From NCBI GenBank assembly GCA_036346405.1, contig CM070546.1, forward strand, positions 104,662,826 through 104,726,825: DNA of 64,000 bases. The letters run 5' to 3'. Within the stretch, counting starts at the first letter, position 1, and the number at the start of each line of letters is the position of its first letter. Both the position numbers and the translations under genes were made by a program. This DNA comes from Phyllostachys edulis. Its lineage: Eukaryota > Streptophyta > Magnoliopsida > Poales > Poaceae. The notes under the pieces are model-generated. The model saw only the letters and a program-made list of their open reading frames with translations, was not told the origin of the DNA and ran no database searches. Positions 21,214-30,919 of the stretch are shown here, in pieces.

Positions 21214-21811
21214 AACTACTACAACACCTCTTCACCTGCCTCTCGCTATTCATTTCACCTTTGTCTGTTTAACCGTGTCCATGCCGGTCAATTCTCCTCA
21301 CATGCGTCCCATTGCCCTACTATTCTATTCGTGATCTCTTCTCTATAAAATCTCAGCGGGTGGTGCTTGTGCATTTAAAACGGTATGAAGCCGGTTTTAA
21401 ATGCCAAGCGACCAACGCTGAGATTTTATAGAGAATAGATTAGGAATGGAATGGTAGGACCTTGGGACACAAGTGAAGAATTGACCGATATGAACACGGT
21501 TACACATACAAAGGTGAAATGAATGGCGAGAAATAGGTGAAACTATCACAGACAATTCCTTAGGACAAACCATCTGTGATACATGAGCTATCACAGACGG
21601 TTTGTAGATAAAACTGTCTGTGATACATCAGCTATCACAAATGGTTTCACCTACAAACCGTTAGTGATACATCAACTATCACAGATGGTTCTGAGTTAAT
21701 AACCATCTGTGATGACCTCGTGTCATTACTGACCCATAAACTTAGACGGCTCACAAAACCATCTGTAATGACGTTTTTGAACCGTCTGTGAAGACCTTTT
21801 CTGTAGTAATG
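21214..21811. mobile_element. Small non-autonomous CACTA with a long internal hairpin
   Basis: The ends are AACTACTACAACACC (first base mutated) and the complement of CATTACTACAGAAAAGG. Subterminal 'atcacagacggtt' repeats lie at 21541-21795 on one side only. The left half is an inverted repeat: about 21231-21357 pairs with 21418-21543 at roughly 80% by eye, with an inner stem 'catttaaaac' and 'gttttaaatg' at 21370-21401. No coding content. Confidence 0.75.
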
Positions 21812-21938
21812 TACATTCATACAAATAAAACTATCTAGAAGTGGACATCTCAACTAATCGAAACATCTCGTAGTGTTGCACTAATGCTAAATCAAGCATT
21901 CACTGGCTAAATCGAGCATTCACTGAAGAATGGCATGT
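21812..21938. other. Intron-like AT-rich sequence
   Basis: No ORF or repeat is supported. It sits between the small CACTA and the 3' part of the proline-rich frame, and includes a direct repeat of 'gctaaatc(a)agcattcactg' at about 21887 and 21905. Confidence 0.4.
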
Positions 21939-22433
21939 CTAAGTGCAATCAAGAGTGTCGATCGAACTGACTTTGAACATATCTTTAACTAAAAAACCAC
22001 AAACCAAGTAGTTCAAGGGGAAGTGCAATGCACGGATGTTGTACCTTGGGTTGGAGGAAAGAGGCGTGGCCGGCCTACTCAGTGGAGATGGCTGGAGGTG
22101 CGGGCGTGCGGCTCTGTGGAGGTGACTGGACACACAGGCGGGCGATCGGGCACGGCGTGGAGGGTAGTTTGGTCGGGCGGAGGGCGACAGGACGAGCTCG
22201 GTTGGAGAGAGGTAGCACGCGGCTGGCCATAGGAGGGAGACGGCACGCAGTCCCGGTTGGAGGTAGACCTTGGGCGGGCGATAGGCTGGAGGCGCAACCC
22301 ACCACAGGTGGGAGAAGGCGCGTGGTCCTGGTCGGAGGTAGAGCTCGGGGGCGCGGTACGCCGGAGGCGCCGTAGGGTCACTTGGGATGGAGTTGCTGGG
22401 CGGGCGGGGGGTGGTGGCGTGGAGCACAGGCAA
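21939..22433 (-). CDS. Proline-rich hypothetical ORF (possible captured or new gene)
   Basis: A 164-codon minus-strand frame starts at 22433, 7 bp from the edge of the LTR at 22440. It contains an approximate 33-residue tandem repeat: 'AYRAPELYLRPGPRAFSHLW' and 'AYRPPKVYLQPGLRAVSLLW'. A donor-like 'aaccca' followed by 'aggtacaac' occurs near 22045, so the true exon may be shorter. No known domain. Directly beyond the LTR, at 26711-26790, are a leader ('aaccctagcaca' on the minus strand) and a TATA box, so before the LTR inserted this ORF would have begun about 80 bp after a TATA box. The region is GC-rich and a chance ORF cannot be excluded. Confidence 0.35.
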   Translation of the reverse strand: MPVLHATTPRPPSNSIPSDPTAPPAYRAPELYLRPGPRAFSHLWWVAPPAYRPPKVYLQPGLRAVSLLWPAACYLSPTELVLSPSARPNYPPRRARSPACVSSHLHRAARPHLQPSPLSRPATPLSSNPRYNIRALHFPLNYLVCGFLVKDMFKVSSIDTLDCT

Positions 22434-22439
22434 GCGAGC

Positions 22440-25400
22440 TGTGGGGACCCTGGGTTAATTTCATATGACCTATATCCTCTAGATCATACGAAATGAACTC
22501 TGAATCTCCAAGATCTGAAATTCAATTTAATTGAAGTTAAGTAGAGGACTTGGCTCATTGTAGTAATCGATCCACATACCGCTCGAATGCATATGTATCA
22601 AATCGATTCTCAACAACCTAAGGCAACACTTAAATGAATCAAAGAGCATTTTAGAAATTCGGATATGTGTCCCGTGTTAGCTCCCAAGATCAATGGCTAA
22701 CATGCACATATCCTTTATCAACATGGTACACAGTCATACACAAGGCATACACATATATTAAAAGACATTCATATTAGGACTTATGTCCAATGTTACACAA
22801 ACGGCCAACTGGCCAATTTAAACATCAACATAAAGTATATGCAGTGGAAAACAAAGTATTAAGGCCAAAAATTCTAGCAAGTGTGCCCAAACCCCATAGG
22901 CAACTGAGTGGAGTTAGAAACAACATTATTCGTTAACATCGCCGAAATCGGCACTAACGAATTGATCGAGAGTGTATTCTTCCTCACCTAAAACAAGTGG
23001 TCAATTTGATTGAGTACAAAAGGTACTCGCAAGTCTTACACAAAAATAAAATAAAATATGTGTGCTAGAATTGATCAAAGGAACCGAATGTATACATGAT
23101 AGTGGTTGTCCAAAGGAAAGTTGTATCGTCATAAGTTTTGCATAAAAGCTGATGTCCAACCCTACATATTCTAAATTTCAAATTCCATTTGACAAACACA
23201 ATTTGGACCAAAGAATTTAAGTGACATAGATATAGACATAGAGCAAACAATACCAAAGTGGCAGCCCACTTTGGTAAACTAAATTGCATGACAAACCGTT
23301 ATGCCGATACCAAGTTGTTGCCTATGTCAAATTTTAATTAAGAGTCTACAATGGCGTCATTCAAAGCCAAGTGTTGTCAATAACTGTGAACACGACTATT
23401 CGAATAGATTGAAAACCCTACAGGGGTATACAACTTTACCCACGTGACTTGATTAGCCCGTAAGCCTCTAGATAATGGCACACTTCCTAAGGTATGCTGG
23501 CTGGGGAAATTAAGATTCGGTACTTTTTAGCAAGAAAATCCTATTGAGTTGAACCACCCATGAGAGTGAGTCCCACTTAGTACAATTTGCATATAGCAAA
23601 TGCTAAGAAGGCTCCCAAGTTGTATTGGAGATGCTTGTGCAATGCAAAACTCAAATGGGTGACCCCCAACATAATAAAAGAGCTCACCTGCACATTATAC
23701 CATTGCACTAGATTCCTATGAGCATAAGATCACAATAAATTATGCCCTCACGCCACCAGTGGTCCAAACCAACAAAAACCTTCCCCTTACTTGACCAAAC
23801 CGGATCCCACCCCGGCGTGTGGAAGTACGAGTACTGCTTGGAATTGACAGCCTAAAAGCTTCGGTCCTTAACGACCCGGACAAGACTACCATAATACTCA
23901 ATTCTTGTGCACGAATGCACCCACACTAGCAACCACTTGTCCAGTTCCAAAACATGTTTATATAGACAAACTTTAGACTCAAAAACCAAATTCGAAGATC
24001 TAGACCAAAATCATAAAAACAAAGATTGTTCAGGGTTTCCCACGATTGACGAGATAACCTCGTCAACCCAAACTACCGTGTCAAGTAGGCTTGCATGGCT
24101 AAGCATTCATATATAGAGTAAATACCATCACATCATCTAACTTAAGCATAATTGTATGAGAATATCAAGGATAACCTGCAAGAGTTAGGACATAGCTAAC
24201 TAGACTCACAAATTATCGATATAACGAAAATAGCATGCAAGCAATTATTATTGCAATTCAAAATACTAAAGTACAAAATCAGGGATCAAGATGGTGCAAG
24301 AGGATGCTTGCCTTGCTGATATTCCACTTGTTCACTCTCTTTTGCGTAGTCGTTCACGTTTGACAATTAAGGATTTAGAAAAACATGTTATCGAATAAAC
24401 ACCGAGAAAACCAAAAAAAATTAAAATCAAATATGCATGACAATTTCACAATAGTGATGTTCTGATTTTAGATGAATTTAGGTAAAATTTGTTTAATTCA
24501 TTTGGAGTTCATATGAAATTTTCAAAGTTAAAGTCATTAGTGTACAATTAATTCAAATATTAAAATTTTAGGTAATAGTAACATGTTTCAAGCCTATTCC
24601 AATTTAAAGTACATCAAAAATTAAAACTAACAAAATTAATTTCAGTCAATTTGGTGCTATAACGAAATACTTATGAATTTTTGAAGTTTAAACCATTTTT
24701 AGTGCAAAAGTAAATCATTTCAGAATTTCGAAATGCCTTAAATACTTTTTATAATCAGCTGAATCTAACCCCAGTTGCTTACATGTGGGGTCCAGTGCAC
24801 AGCGTTTGCCTTTTTCATTTAAATCCTGAATTAAACCTACTGACACGTGGGGTCCACATGTTAGAGACTTGGTTCACGAAATAGCGCCTGGTCCACCGGT
24901 CCATGGACCACGGTGTGGTTTACTGTGCACTTATTACACTCGGGCCCGCATGTCAATGACACAACGCCAACCCGGTTTTAATAAACCTTCTCGTTTTCTG
25001 CTCAAGGTCCCACCGGTCAGCGAAACGAACTAAAGATTGCGCGAATTTAAACAGTGATTTAACTATAATCCGACAATGATTTGGGTTAATGATGTAGCTA
25101 TAGTGTTGAGTAGCTCGCATCCACGAGCTTGCCCGGCGGCTCGCCGGCACTGTGGTCCACCGTTGTGCGAACCAAGGGCCAAAATGGGTTCCTAATAGCC
25201 TCATGGTCCTACTGGTGATTGGAGCATGGCTGGAGCGGTGACGTGACGGTGGAGTGCGGTGGCGCAACTACGGTACATGTGGACACAATGATTCGATGAT
25301 GCATTAAGCAAACAAATGCATGCTTAAGCTCCTATGAGGTATAAAGAGCCTACCAGAGCCAAGAAGATGACCGGAGGATCAATGTGGTGCTCCGGCGACT

Positions 25401-26710
25401 ATGACCGAACGACAGTGCTGAGAGCTTCACATGGACATGACAACCTGAGCAAATAATAGAGAAAAGGATGATTGAGATAGCTCACATAGACCCAATAGAT
25501 GGAGTTACCGAGAGGAATTGATGACTGATGAATGGCCCACCAGACTGGAGTCAGAGAAGATGGAGTTGTTTTCGGCCGAAGATGGAGCAAAATCAAACTC
25601 CCAATGATCTTGTCAATGGATTGCGAAATAGTTTGAGGGGAAATGTTTCTCATACTCTAGCACATGAGATGACGCGCAAAGGCGATGAAAGAACTCACTA
25701 GATGACTAGATGACATGGCGGCGGCGTTCAGGACGTGCTCTTGACAAGTAAAAGACAAGCTCGAGGTCCGGGAGCTAGGGAAAAAAATCAAGAACTCATA
25801 TTAGCACATTGAGTACGACATTGATTGAGTAGAAGAATGATGAAGAGACTAGAAGTTTTGCCTCAATGAGGTGGGAGAAAAGTTGAGTGTATCTACTCGG
25901 CCGAGAGGATGAGGGCAGGGTTTTTGTGGGGCTTCCGCGACGAAAAAGAGACGACGTCACCTTGTGGCACCTCCAGACTGGATGGCATCAACGGTGGTGA
26001 GATTATGTGGCTTTTCATGCACGAGAACGCCCAGTGCAACGCCACCTCCTGCTTGGACGCGCTGGAGCTCGCGAAGGCACGGGCGAAGCGGCGTGGAGAC
26101 GAAGGGGTTGGCAAGTGGACCCAAGTCATCAGCGACACGGCCGAAGCGGCGCAGTCGGAAGGTGGCTTGGGCAAGCGGGTTGGGCCCAGTCAAGACATTA
26201 GGTTTTGAGTTAGACTGAGTCTAGGTGGTTTGGGCTAGGTCAAATTAGTTGACTGAGTTTATTTCAAAGCCTTCTACTTTGATCGAGTTAAAAAAATAGC
26301 AAATAAATTTATTAAAATCTGAAAATTTTCATAGAGGTTACTGGGATGATATATAACCCATATAAATTTTCTAAACACACACTGTTAATAATTTAATTAC
26401 TTAATTTAAAATCCTTTACAGAAGATACTTATATCATGAACATGGATTTTTCTCAAGGTCAAGTTGAATCCTAAAAATTTGAGAAAAAACATATTAATTC
26501 ATGATAATTATTCAAGTATTTGAATAAATTATTTTCCAGAGGTCTTTATAAGCATTAATTTCAGTCTTCATTTGGAGATTCGATTTGAGTTACAAATTGT
26601 AGTTTGATTTGAATATTTCCAATGCAACCACTTATGCATATGGTCCAAAAATAACATGTATGCTCATGAGATGCATCTAACTTCCATTGATTGAAAATGA
26701 GGCTATGACA
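22440..26710 (-). mobile_element. Minus-strand LTR (4.3 kb), Tekay-like
   Basis: Read on the minus strand it begins TGTCATAGCC at 26710 and ends GGGTCCCCACA at 22440. It shows the standard landmarks: 'gaaggcaagc'-type word near 24310, 'cttaaggaccg' near 23865, 'ctattcgaatag' at 23396-23407 and a 'gtaaagttgtat' word at 23435. Flanking 5-mers (CGAGC and TGTGC) match at only three of five positions, so the duplication is decayed or the ends are slightly off. ORFs at 25893-26208 lie in its GC-rich 5' part and look non-coding. No internal gag or pol is present. Confidence 0.75.
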
Positions 26711-27010
26711 TGTGCTAGGGTTGGGGGCGACCACGTAGGGTGCGCGATTGGGTGGGGAACGGCAAGAGGAGGGATGCGGGGGAATTTATACTGGGTACGA
26801 GGCGGGTAATTTGCACTGAACTTCAGGGGCATTTCCAGAATGAGGAACTGAGGAAGCCGCGGGAAGCCCCTCGTGGCCAGCTTTCGGCTTCCACACGTTG
26901 TGATGGCTTCCGGCTTTGGGGAAAAGCGGGGGAAGAAAGCTGGTCGTTTGGGACGGCTTTCGGCTTTTTCAGGTGAAAGCTGGAAGCTGAAGCCATCCCA
27001 AACACCCCCT
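26711..27010 (-). promoter_or_regulatory. Promoter-like segment with TATA box and a TIR-like end
   Basis: On the minus strand, TATAAAT at 26790-26784 is followed by a C-rich leader ending 'aaccctagcaca' at the LTR edge. The far end near 27010 reads 'gggggtgtttgggatggc' on the minus strand, like the terminal inverted repeat of a hAT- or Mutator-type element. 'ggcttccggcttt'-like words repeat inside it. I found no matching opposite end, so the element is not delimited. Confidence 0.4.
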
Positions 27011-27129
27011 ATGTAAGCAGTTGAGTATGCTTGGGTGGTTATTTGCAACTCCTAATATTGGAGTGTAGGTAAAACTGCCATGGTTCTGTAGTGCTTTAGT
27101 CTTCTGAGCTGATGGTCAATGCACGACAC

Positions 27130-27400
27130 TCATCTCCTACATGTTGGGTGGCGTATTGGAGTATAAACATAAATATGAGCACATCAACTTATAACATCTA
27201 TTCGCCTAAAGTAGGATATCATCCGCACATCTTTCTCAACCTGGGAGCTATGTTCCTCTTCATGCCCAAAGACTTTGCCATTCATGTTCTTCCATATATT
27301 CCACACGATAGCAAGACAACTTGTGTTACGAACCTTCGCCGGAAGTGGAAAAGTGCTTGGGAGGACAAAGTCCCAGTGGTCCTCAAACTCGCCGCTTGCA
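27130..27400 (-). pseudogene. LINE ORF2 C-terminal fragment (zf-RVT region)
   Basis: On the minus strand a frame reads 'LAIVWNIWKNMNGKVFGHEE', the usual 'WxIWKxRNxxVF' signature near the C-terminus of plant L1-type LINE ORF2, followed by 'SSQVEKDVRMISYF'. Stops interrupt it on both sides. No poly(A) tail is visible toward 27010. It probably belongs to the same LINE copy as 29975-30840, since order and strand agree. Confidence 0.6.
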
Positions 27401-27648
27401 GTGTGGATCTAACATCCAAGCGCTATCCAACGAACACACGTAATCACGATGGACAAGATATTTTGGTGCTGCTCAAGGCAGCTTTTCTAATTTATCTATT
27501 GCTTCACAATCTTACATTGCTTGCTCCTATGCCCCTTATAAAGGTTAAATACACTCATTGGACTCGGATACAGCCAATACGAATCAGTCTTGGATACGGC
27601 AAGGAAAACTAAAATAGAAACTAATACTTAAACAAAGATTATCTAACA

Positions 27649-28240
27649 ATTACCCCCTAATCTTTGTGTCTTCATCTTGATCACGTCAATCTTCTCTTGT
27701 TTCTTGCTTTTCTTTTTCTTGCCATTAATCTTCTGAGCATCACTCTTTTTCTCTTGCTCATTGTTCCCTGCAATGCCGATCTGAATCCCTCTAACTTTTA
27801 TTTCCTGCTACTGAAATAACTTGGAGCTAGCGTCATTGCTTCTTGCGCCTAGTGCATGCGTTTGGTGCTCCTACCGAAGGGACATGCCACCCGAGCCTCT
27901 GATGCTAGCATTGCTACCAGCTGCTTGCGCGCCATGTGGACAACAACCGCCTGCTGGTCCTCCCAAACTGCTGCTCCTGCTGTCAACTGCATGTGCGCCT
28001 CCTGCGCTTTCTGCATGTGCATGGGAGTCTTTGGTGCCAGCAGCGCCTGCTGCATGTACGTCGCTCCCTTAATGCACATGGGACTCGCCGTCCCCTAGCG
28101 CGCCTTCCTATGCGTCGTCTGGACCTCCTGAGATTCCGCCTGCTACGCCAACTCTGTGCCACCCCTGGGTCCCACCATGTTCTGGTTCGATACCTAAGTT
28201 CCACTCTGGCTCATCCAAACTGTCCTTCACACAAATCGGT
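27649..28240. other. Defective Copia 3' spacer
   Basis: Between the protease fragment and the left LTR lie about 590 bp rich in 'tgctgctcctg' words that give low-complexity Ala/Cys/Pro frames on both strands. I see no pol remnant here. Confidence 0.5.
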
Positions 28241-29590
28241 TTATAAGTTTTCAGGGAAATTTTGTACAACCGGTTCGGGGATTTTTTTTACCTTCATCAA
28301 CAGATCGTTGTTCTTGTCATAGACACGCAAGAACTCATCCTGCAGCTCCACCCTGCACCCCCGTTCCGCCAACTGCCTGAGACTGAGTATGTTGTTGCAC
28401 AAACTCAGTATATAATATATTTCAGGTAGAATTTTCTGATCGTCGTTCTTACATTGTAACAGCTTTGATCCTTTGTCTCTTATCTGCACCGTCAAGCCGT
28501 CGCCAAACTTGACTTTCCCTAAAATCTTCTTGTCAAGCTCATAGAATATGGAGTGATCTCCCATCATGTGATTGGTTGCTCCATTGTCCAAGTACCACAG
28601 ATCATTGTGATCGTGATTGCCTCCCTCTGTGCGTAGTTTAGGAACTACATTCTCCTCGTTCAACATCACCATGACCGGCGCCTCTTTGACACATAAGGAG
28701 AGAAGCAGGGCAGGCTTGTCGTCTTCACTAGCTCGAGTGAGGTTTATCTCCTCGTTCTTCTTTTTTTTTGGTCAATCCAAAGTGTAATGCCCGTACTTGT
28801 CGCAGTTGGCACACTTTATGTGGCTGCGGCACTCTGACGCGTAGTGACCGTATTTGTCACATTCAAAACATTTGATATGTGACTTATCACGGGATCTGTC
28901 ACCACCGTCTTGCCTAGCCCAGTCTCCACATCCTCCTCTGTCGCCTCGCCCACGCCCGTGTCCACGCTCGCGACTATCGTAAAACTATTTGCCACTGCTT
29001 CTTGCATCTCCCTTTAACAGCAACGTCTGCTCGTTACGGGACTGATACCCCTGCTCGTTACGGGACTAATACCCCTTCAGTAGCTCCTCATGCGTCTTGC
29101 AAGAACCAGTGATCTTCTTTGTCTCCAGATCTGAGGAGTACATGAGCGTGGCGACGACAGGTACAAACTTTTCTGGTAACACGCGCAGGTATTTCTTCAC
29201 TGCTACAGATTCCTCCACCTTGTTGCCGAGAGCGACAATCTTATTGTACAGTAAAGTCAGTTTGCCGGCAAACTTGTTCACCGATTGGGTTTCTCCAATA
29301 TGAAGATTCTCGAACTCCGTATGCAAATTCTAGAGCCGTCCCTGCTTCACGCAGTCAACTCCCTCGTGCATCTTCTGAAGCGTCACCCACGCCTCACGTG
29401 CCGTCTCCTTGCCGATGAGCAACCGCATCATAGAGTCTAGCACCACCTCGTAGATGATGGCCAAAGCCATCTGATCCACCTTGTCGTCCACCTCCTTGTC
29501 CTTCGCCTTTAGATCGACTGCACTCCAAACTCCCTGGGCGTACATATTCGCATTCATCTTTATAGCCCATATCAGGTAATTGTCAGTCAT
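28241..29590 (-). pseudogene. Copia gag and protease region, broken
   Basis: The minus-strand gag starts at 29590 with a UBN2-type domain ('NYLIWAIKMNANMY', 'TAREAWVTLQKMHEG') and continues at 29326 ('NKFAGKLTLLYNKI'). Two zinc knuckles near 28895-28800 read 'CFECDKYGHYASEC' and a second, 'CANCDKYGHYTLD', lacking its last Cys. The protease follows at 28672 with 'WYLDNGATNHMMGDHS', where D-N-G is the catalytic variant seen in several plant Copia lines, then 'FGDGLTVQI' and a GAG-pre-integrase-like 'ILSLRQLAERG'. It stops at 28241. A stop after 29330 separates the two gag pieces. Capsid plus protease without polymerase suggests a non-autonomous copy. Confidence 0.82.
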
Positions 29591-29974
29591 CAGGACATGA
29601 TATAGGAGGGAGAACGGTCTATCCTGGGTCTTTGCTTTGTCACATATGATCTTCAGATAGCTCTAAGATTAATAGACTCTGATATCAACTGTTGGAACAA
29701 ACTGAAGAAGAATCTTACGTAGACAATAACAAGAATGCTCTGGAACTCAACGAACGCACATAATCACGATGGACAAGATATTTTGGTGCTGCTTAGAGCA
29801 GCTTTTCTGATTTACCTATTGCTTCACAATCTTACATTGCTTGCTCCTATGCCCCTTATAATGGCTGAATACACTCATCCGACTCGGATACAGCTAGTAC
29901 GAATCAGTCTTGGATACGGCGAGGAAAAACTAAAACGGAAACTAATACTTAAACAAAGATTATCTAACACTGAC

Positions 29975-30840
29975 CAGATCTCGTTAACCTCGTAGAAAGC
30001 CGACCTGAAGCCGTCAGGACCTGCGCTGGAATCATCCCGCATGCTGAATAAAGGCCCGTCTAATTTCTTCCAAGGAGAAAGGTTGGGAGAGTTGGGCCGC
30101 CTGGAAGGAGTCCAGGGAGGTGTTAGCAGGAGGGCATTAAGGTCAAAGGAAAGGGTGCACAACGATGTGGTGCCAATGAGTTGTTTATAGAAATAGAAGA
30201 GGATGGCCTCCTTGCCTGAGTGAGAAAACACCTGGACGCCAGCAGTCTCTAGCATTTTGATCTGATTTTTGCGGAGCCGGACAGTGGCGCACATATGGTA
30301 GTAGGAGTGTTCTCATCGCCAAGAACACAATTGTGGACTTTTCCGCAGTGACGCCAGTAGATCACTCACTGCATGATATGCTTACGAAGAGACTCCCTGA
30401 CAAGAGAGCGCAGGCGTAACTCAATCGGGGATAGGGTCCTAAGCTCTTCCATCTTGTCAAGATAGAGATGACGAGCTCACAGTTGTGGATAGTCACATGC
30501 GGCGTTCTGAAGTTCTTGGCCCACGACCTTGAAGCCGCTCGGGTTCGTTTTAGCCGATGGCAAAGCCTACCAGTGTTAAGAGGTGCCATGGTGCGCCTCT
30601 GTCACACTAGACCAATTTTGAGGGACAAGAGGCGGGTAACCAGGGTGCAGCAACCAATGATTGTTAAACCAAAAAATTGTCAGGTGGGGGATTAGAGAGG
30701 AGGCGGAGAGGAGAAGGGGGACATGATCAGAGGTGGTGCGGACAAGAGCAGTGAGGGTGGAGTCGGGGAAGGAAATATTCCAAATGTGGTTTACCAGGTC
30801 TAGTTCAAGCGAACCAGGACGGGGTTTCGTTGTTGCTTGA
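29975..30840 (-). pseudogene. LINE ORF2 fragment (endonuclease end to RT start)
   Basis: Reading downward on the minus strand: 'NHIWNISFPDSTLTALVRT' and 'SDHVPLLL' (the C-terminal SDH signature of L1-type apurinic endonuclease) near 30780-30700; a linker with 'RSWAKNFRTPHV' and 'VRLRKNQIKMLE'; and then 'DDSSAGPDGF', the start of the RT domain, near 30020. The copy is cut at 29970 by the Copia LTR, and the RT core is missing on the other side. Several frames are needed. The role would be target-primed reverse transcription. Confidence 0.75.
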
Positions 30841-30919
30841 AGATCATCAAAGTGGTTCTCATTTCTTCTTTTTCCGGGATCATGTACTAAATGATTTGTC
30901 TTTAAATCTATCTAGCACT

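Larger units (their letters stand above)
27428..29969 (-). mobile_element. Defective Copia retrotransposon (gag-protease only)
   Basis: The right LTR (29690-29969, 280 bp) runs TGTTGGAAC...TATCTAACA on the plus strand. The left LTR copy (27428-27648) matches it from 'aacgaacac' on but lacks about the first 60 bp on the plus strand. A primer-binding-like 'gatatcagag' complement lies just inside the right LTR (29677-29688) and a polypurine tract (minus strand 'agattagggggtaa') just outside the left LTR at about 27649-27662. Integrase, RT and RNase H are missing. The left end is truncated, so no target duplication can be seen. Confidence 0.8.

Noticed and set aside
25893..26208. Overlapping ORFs of 80-100 codons on both strands
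   Set aside because: They lie in the GC-rich 5' part of a minus-strand LTR, with no domain and equal openness in several frames.
26711..27010. Complete TIR element
   Set aside because: Only one TIR-like end ('gggggtgtttgggatggc' on the minus strand) was found; the partner end is not visible, so no element was called.
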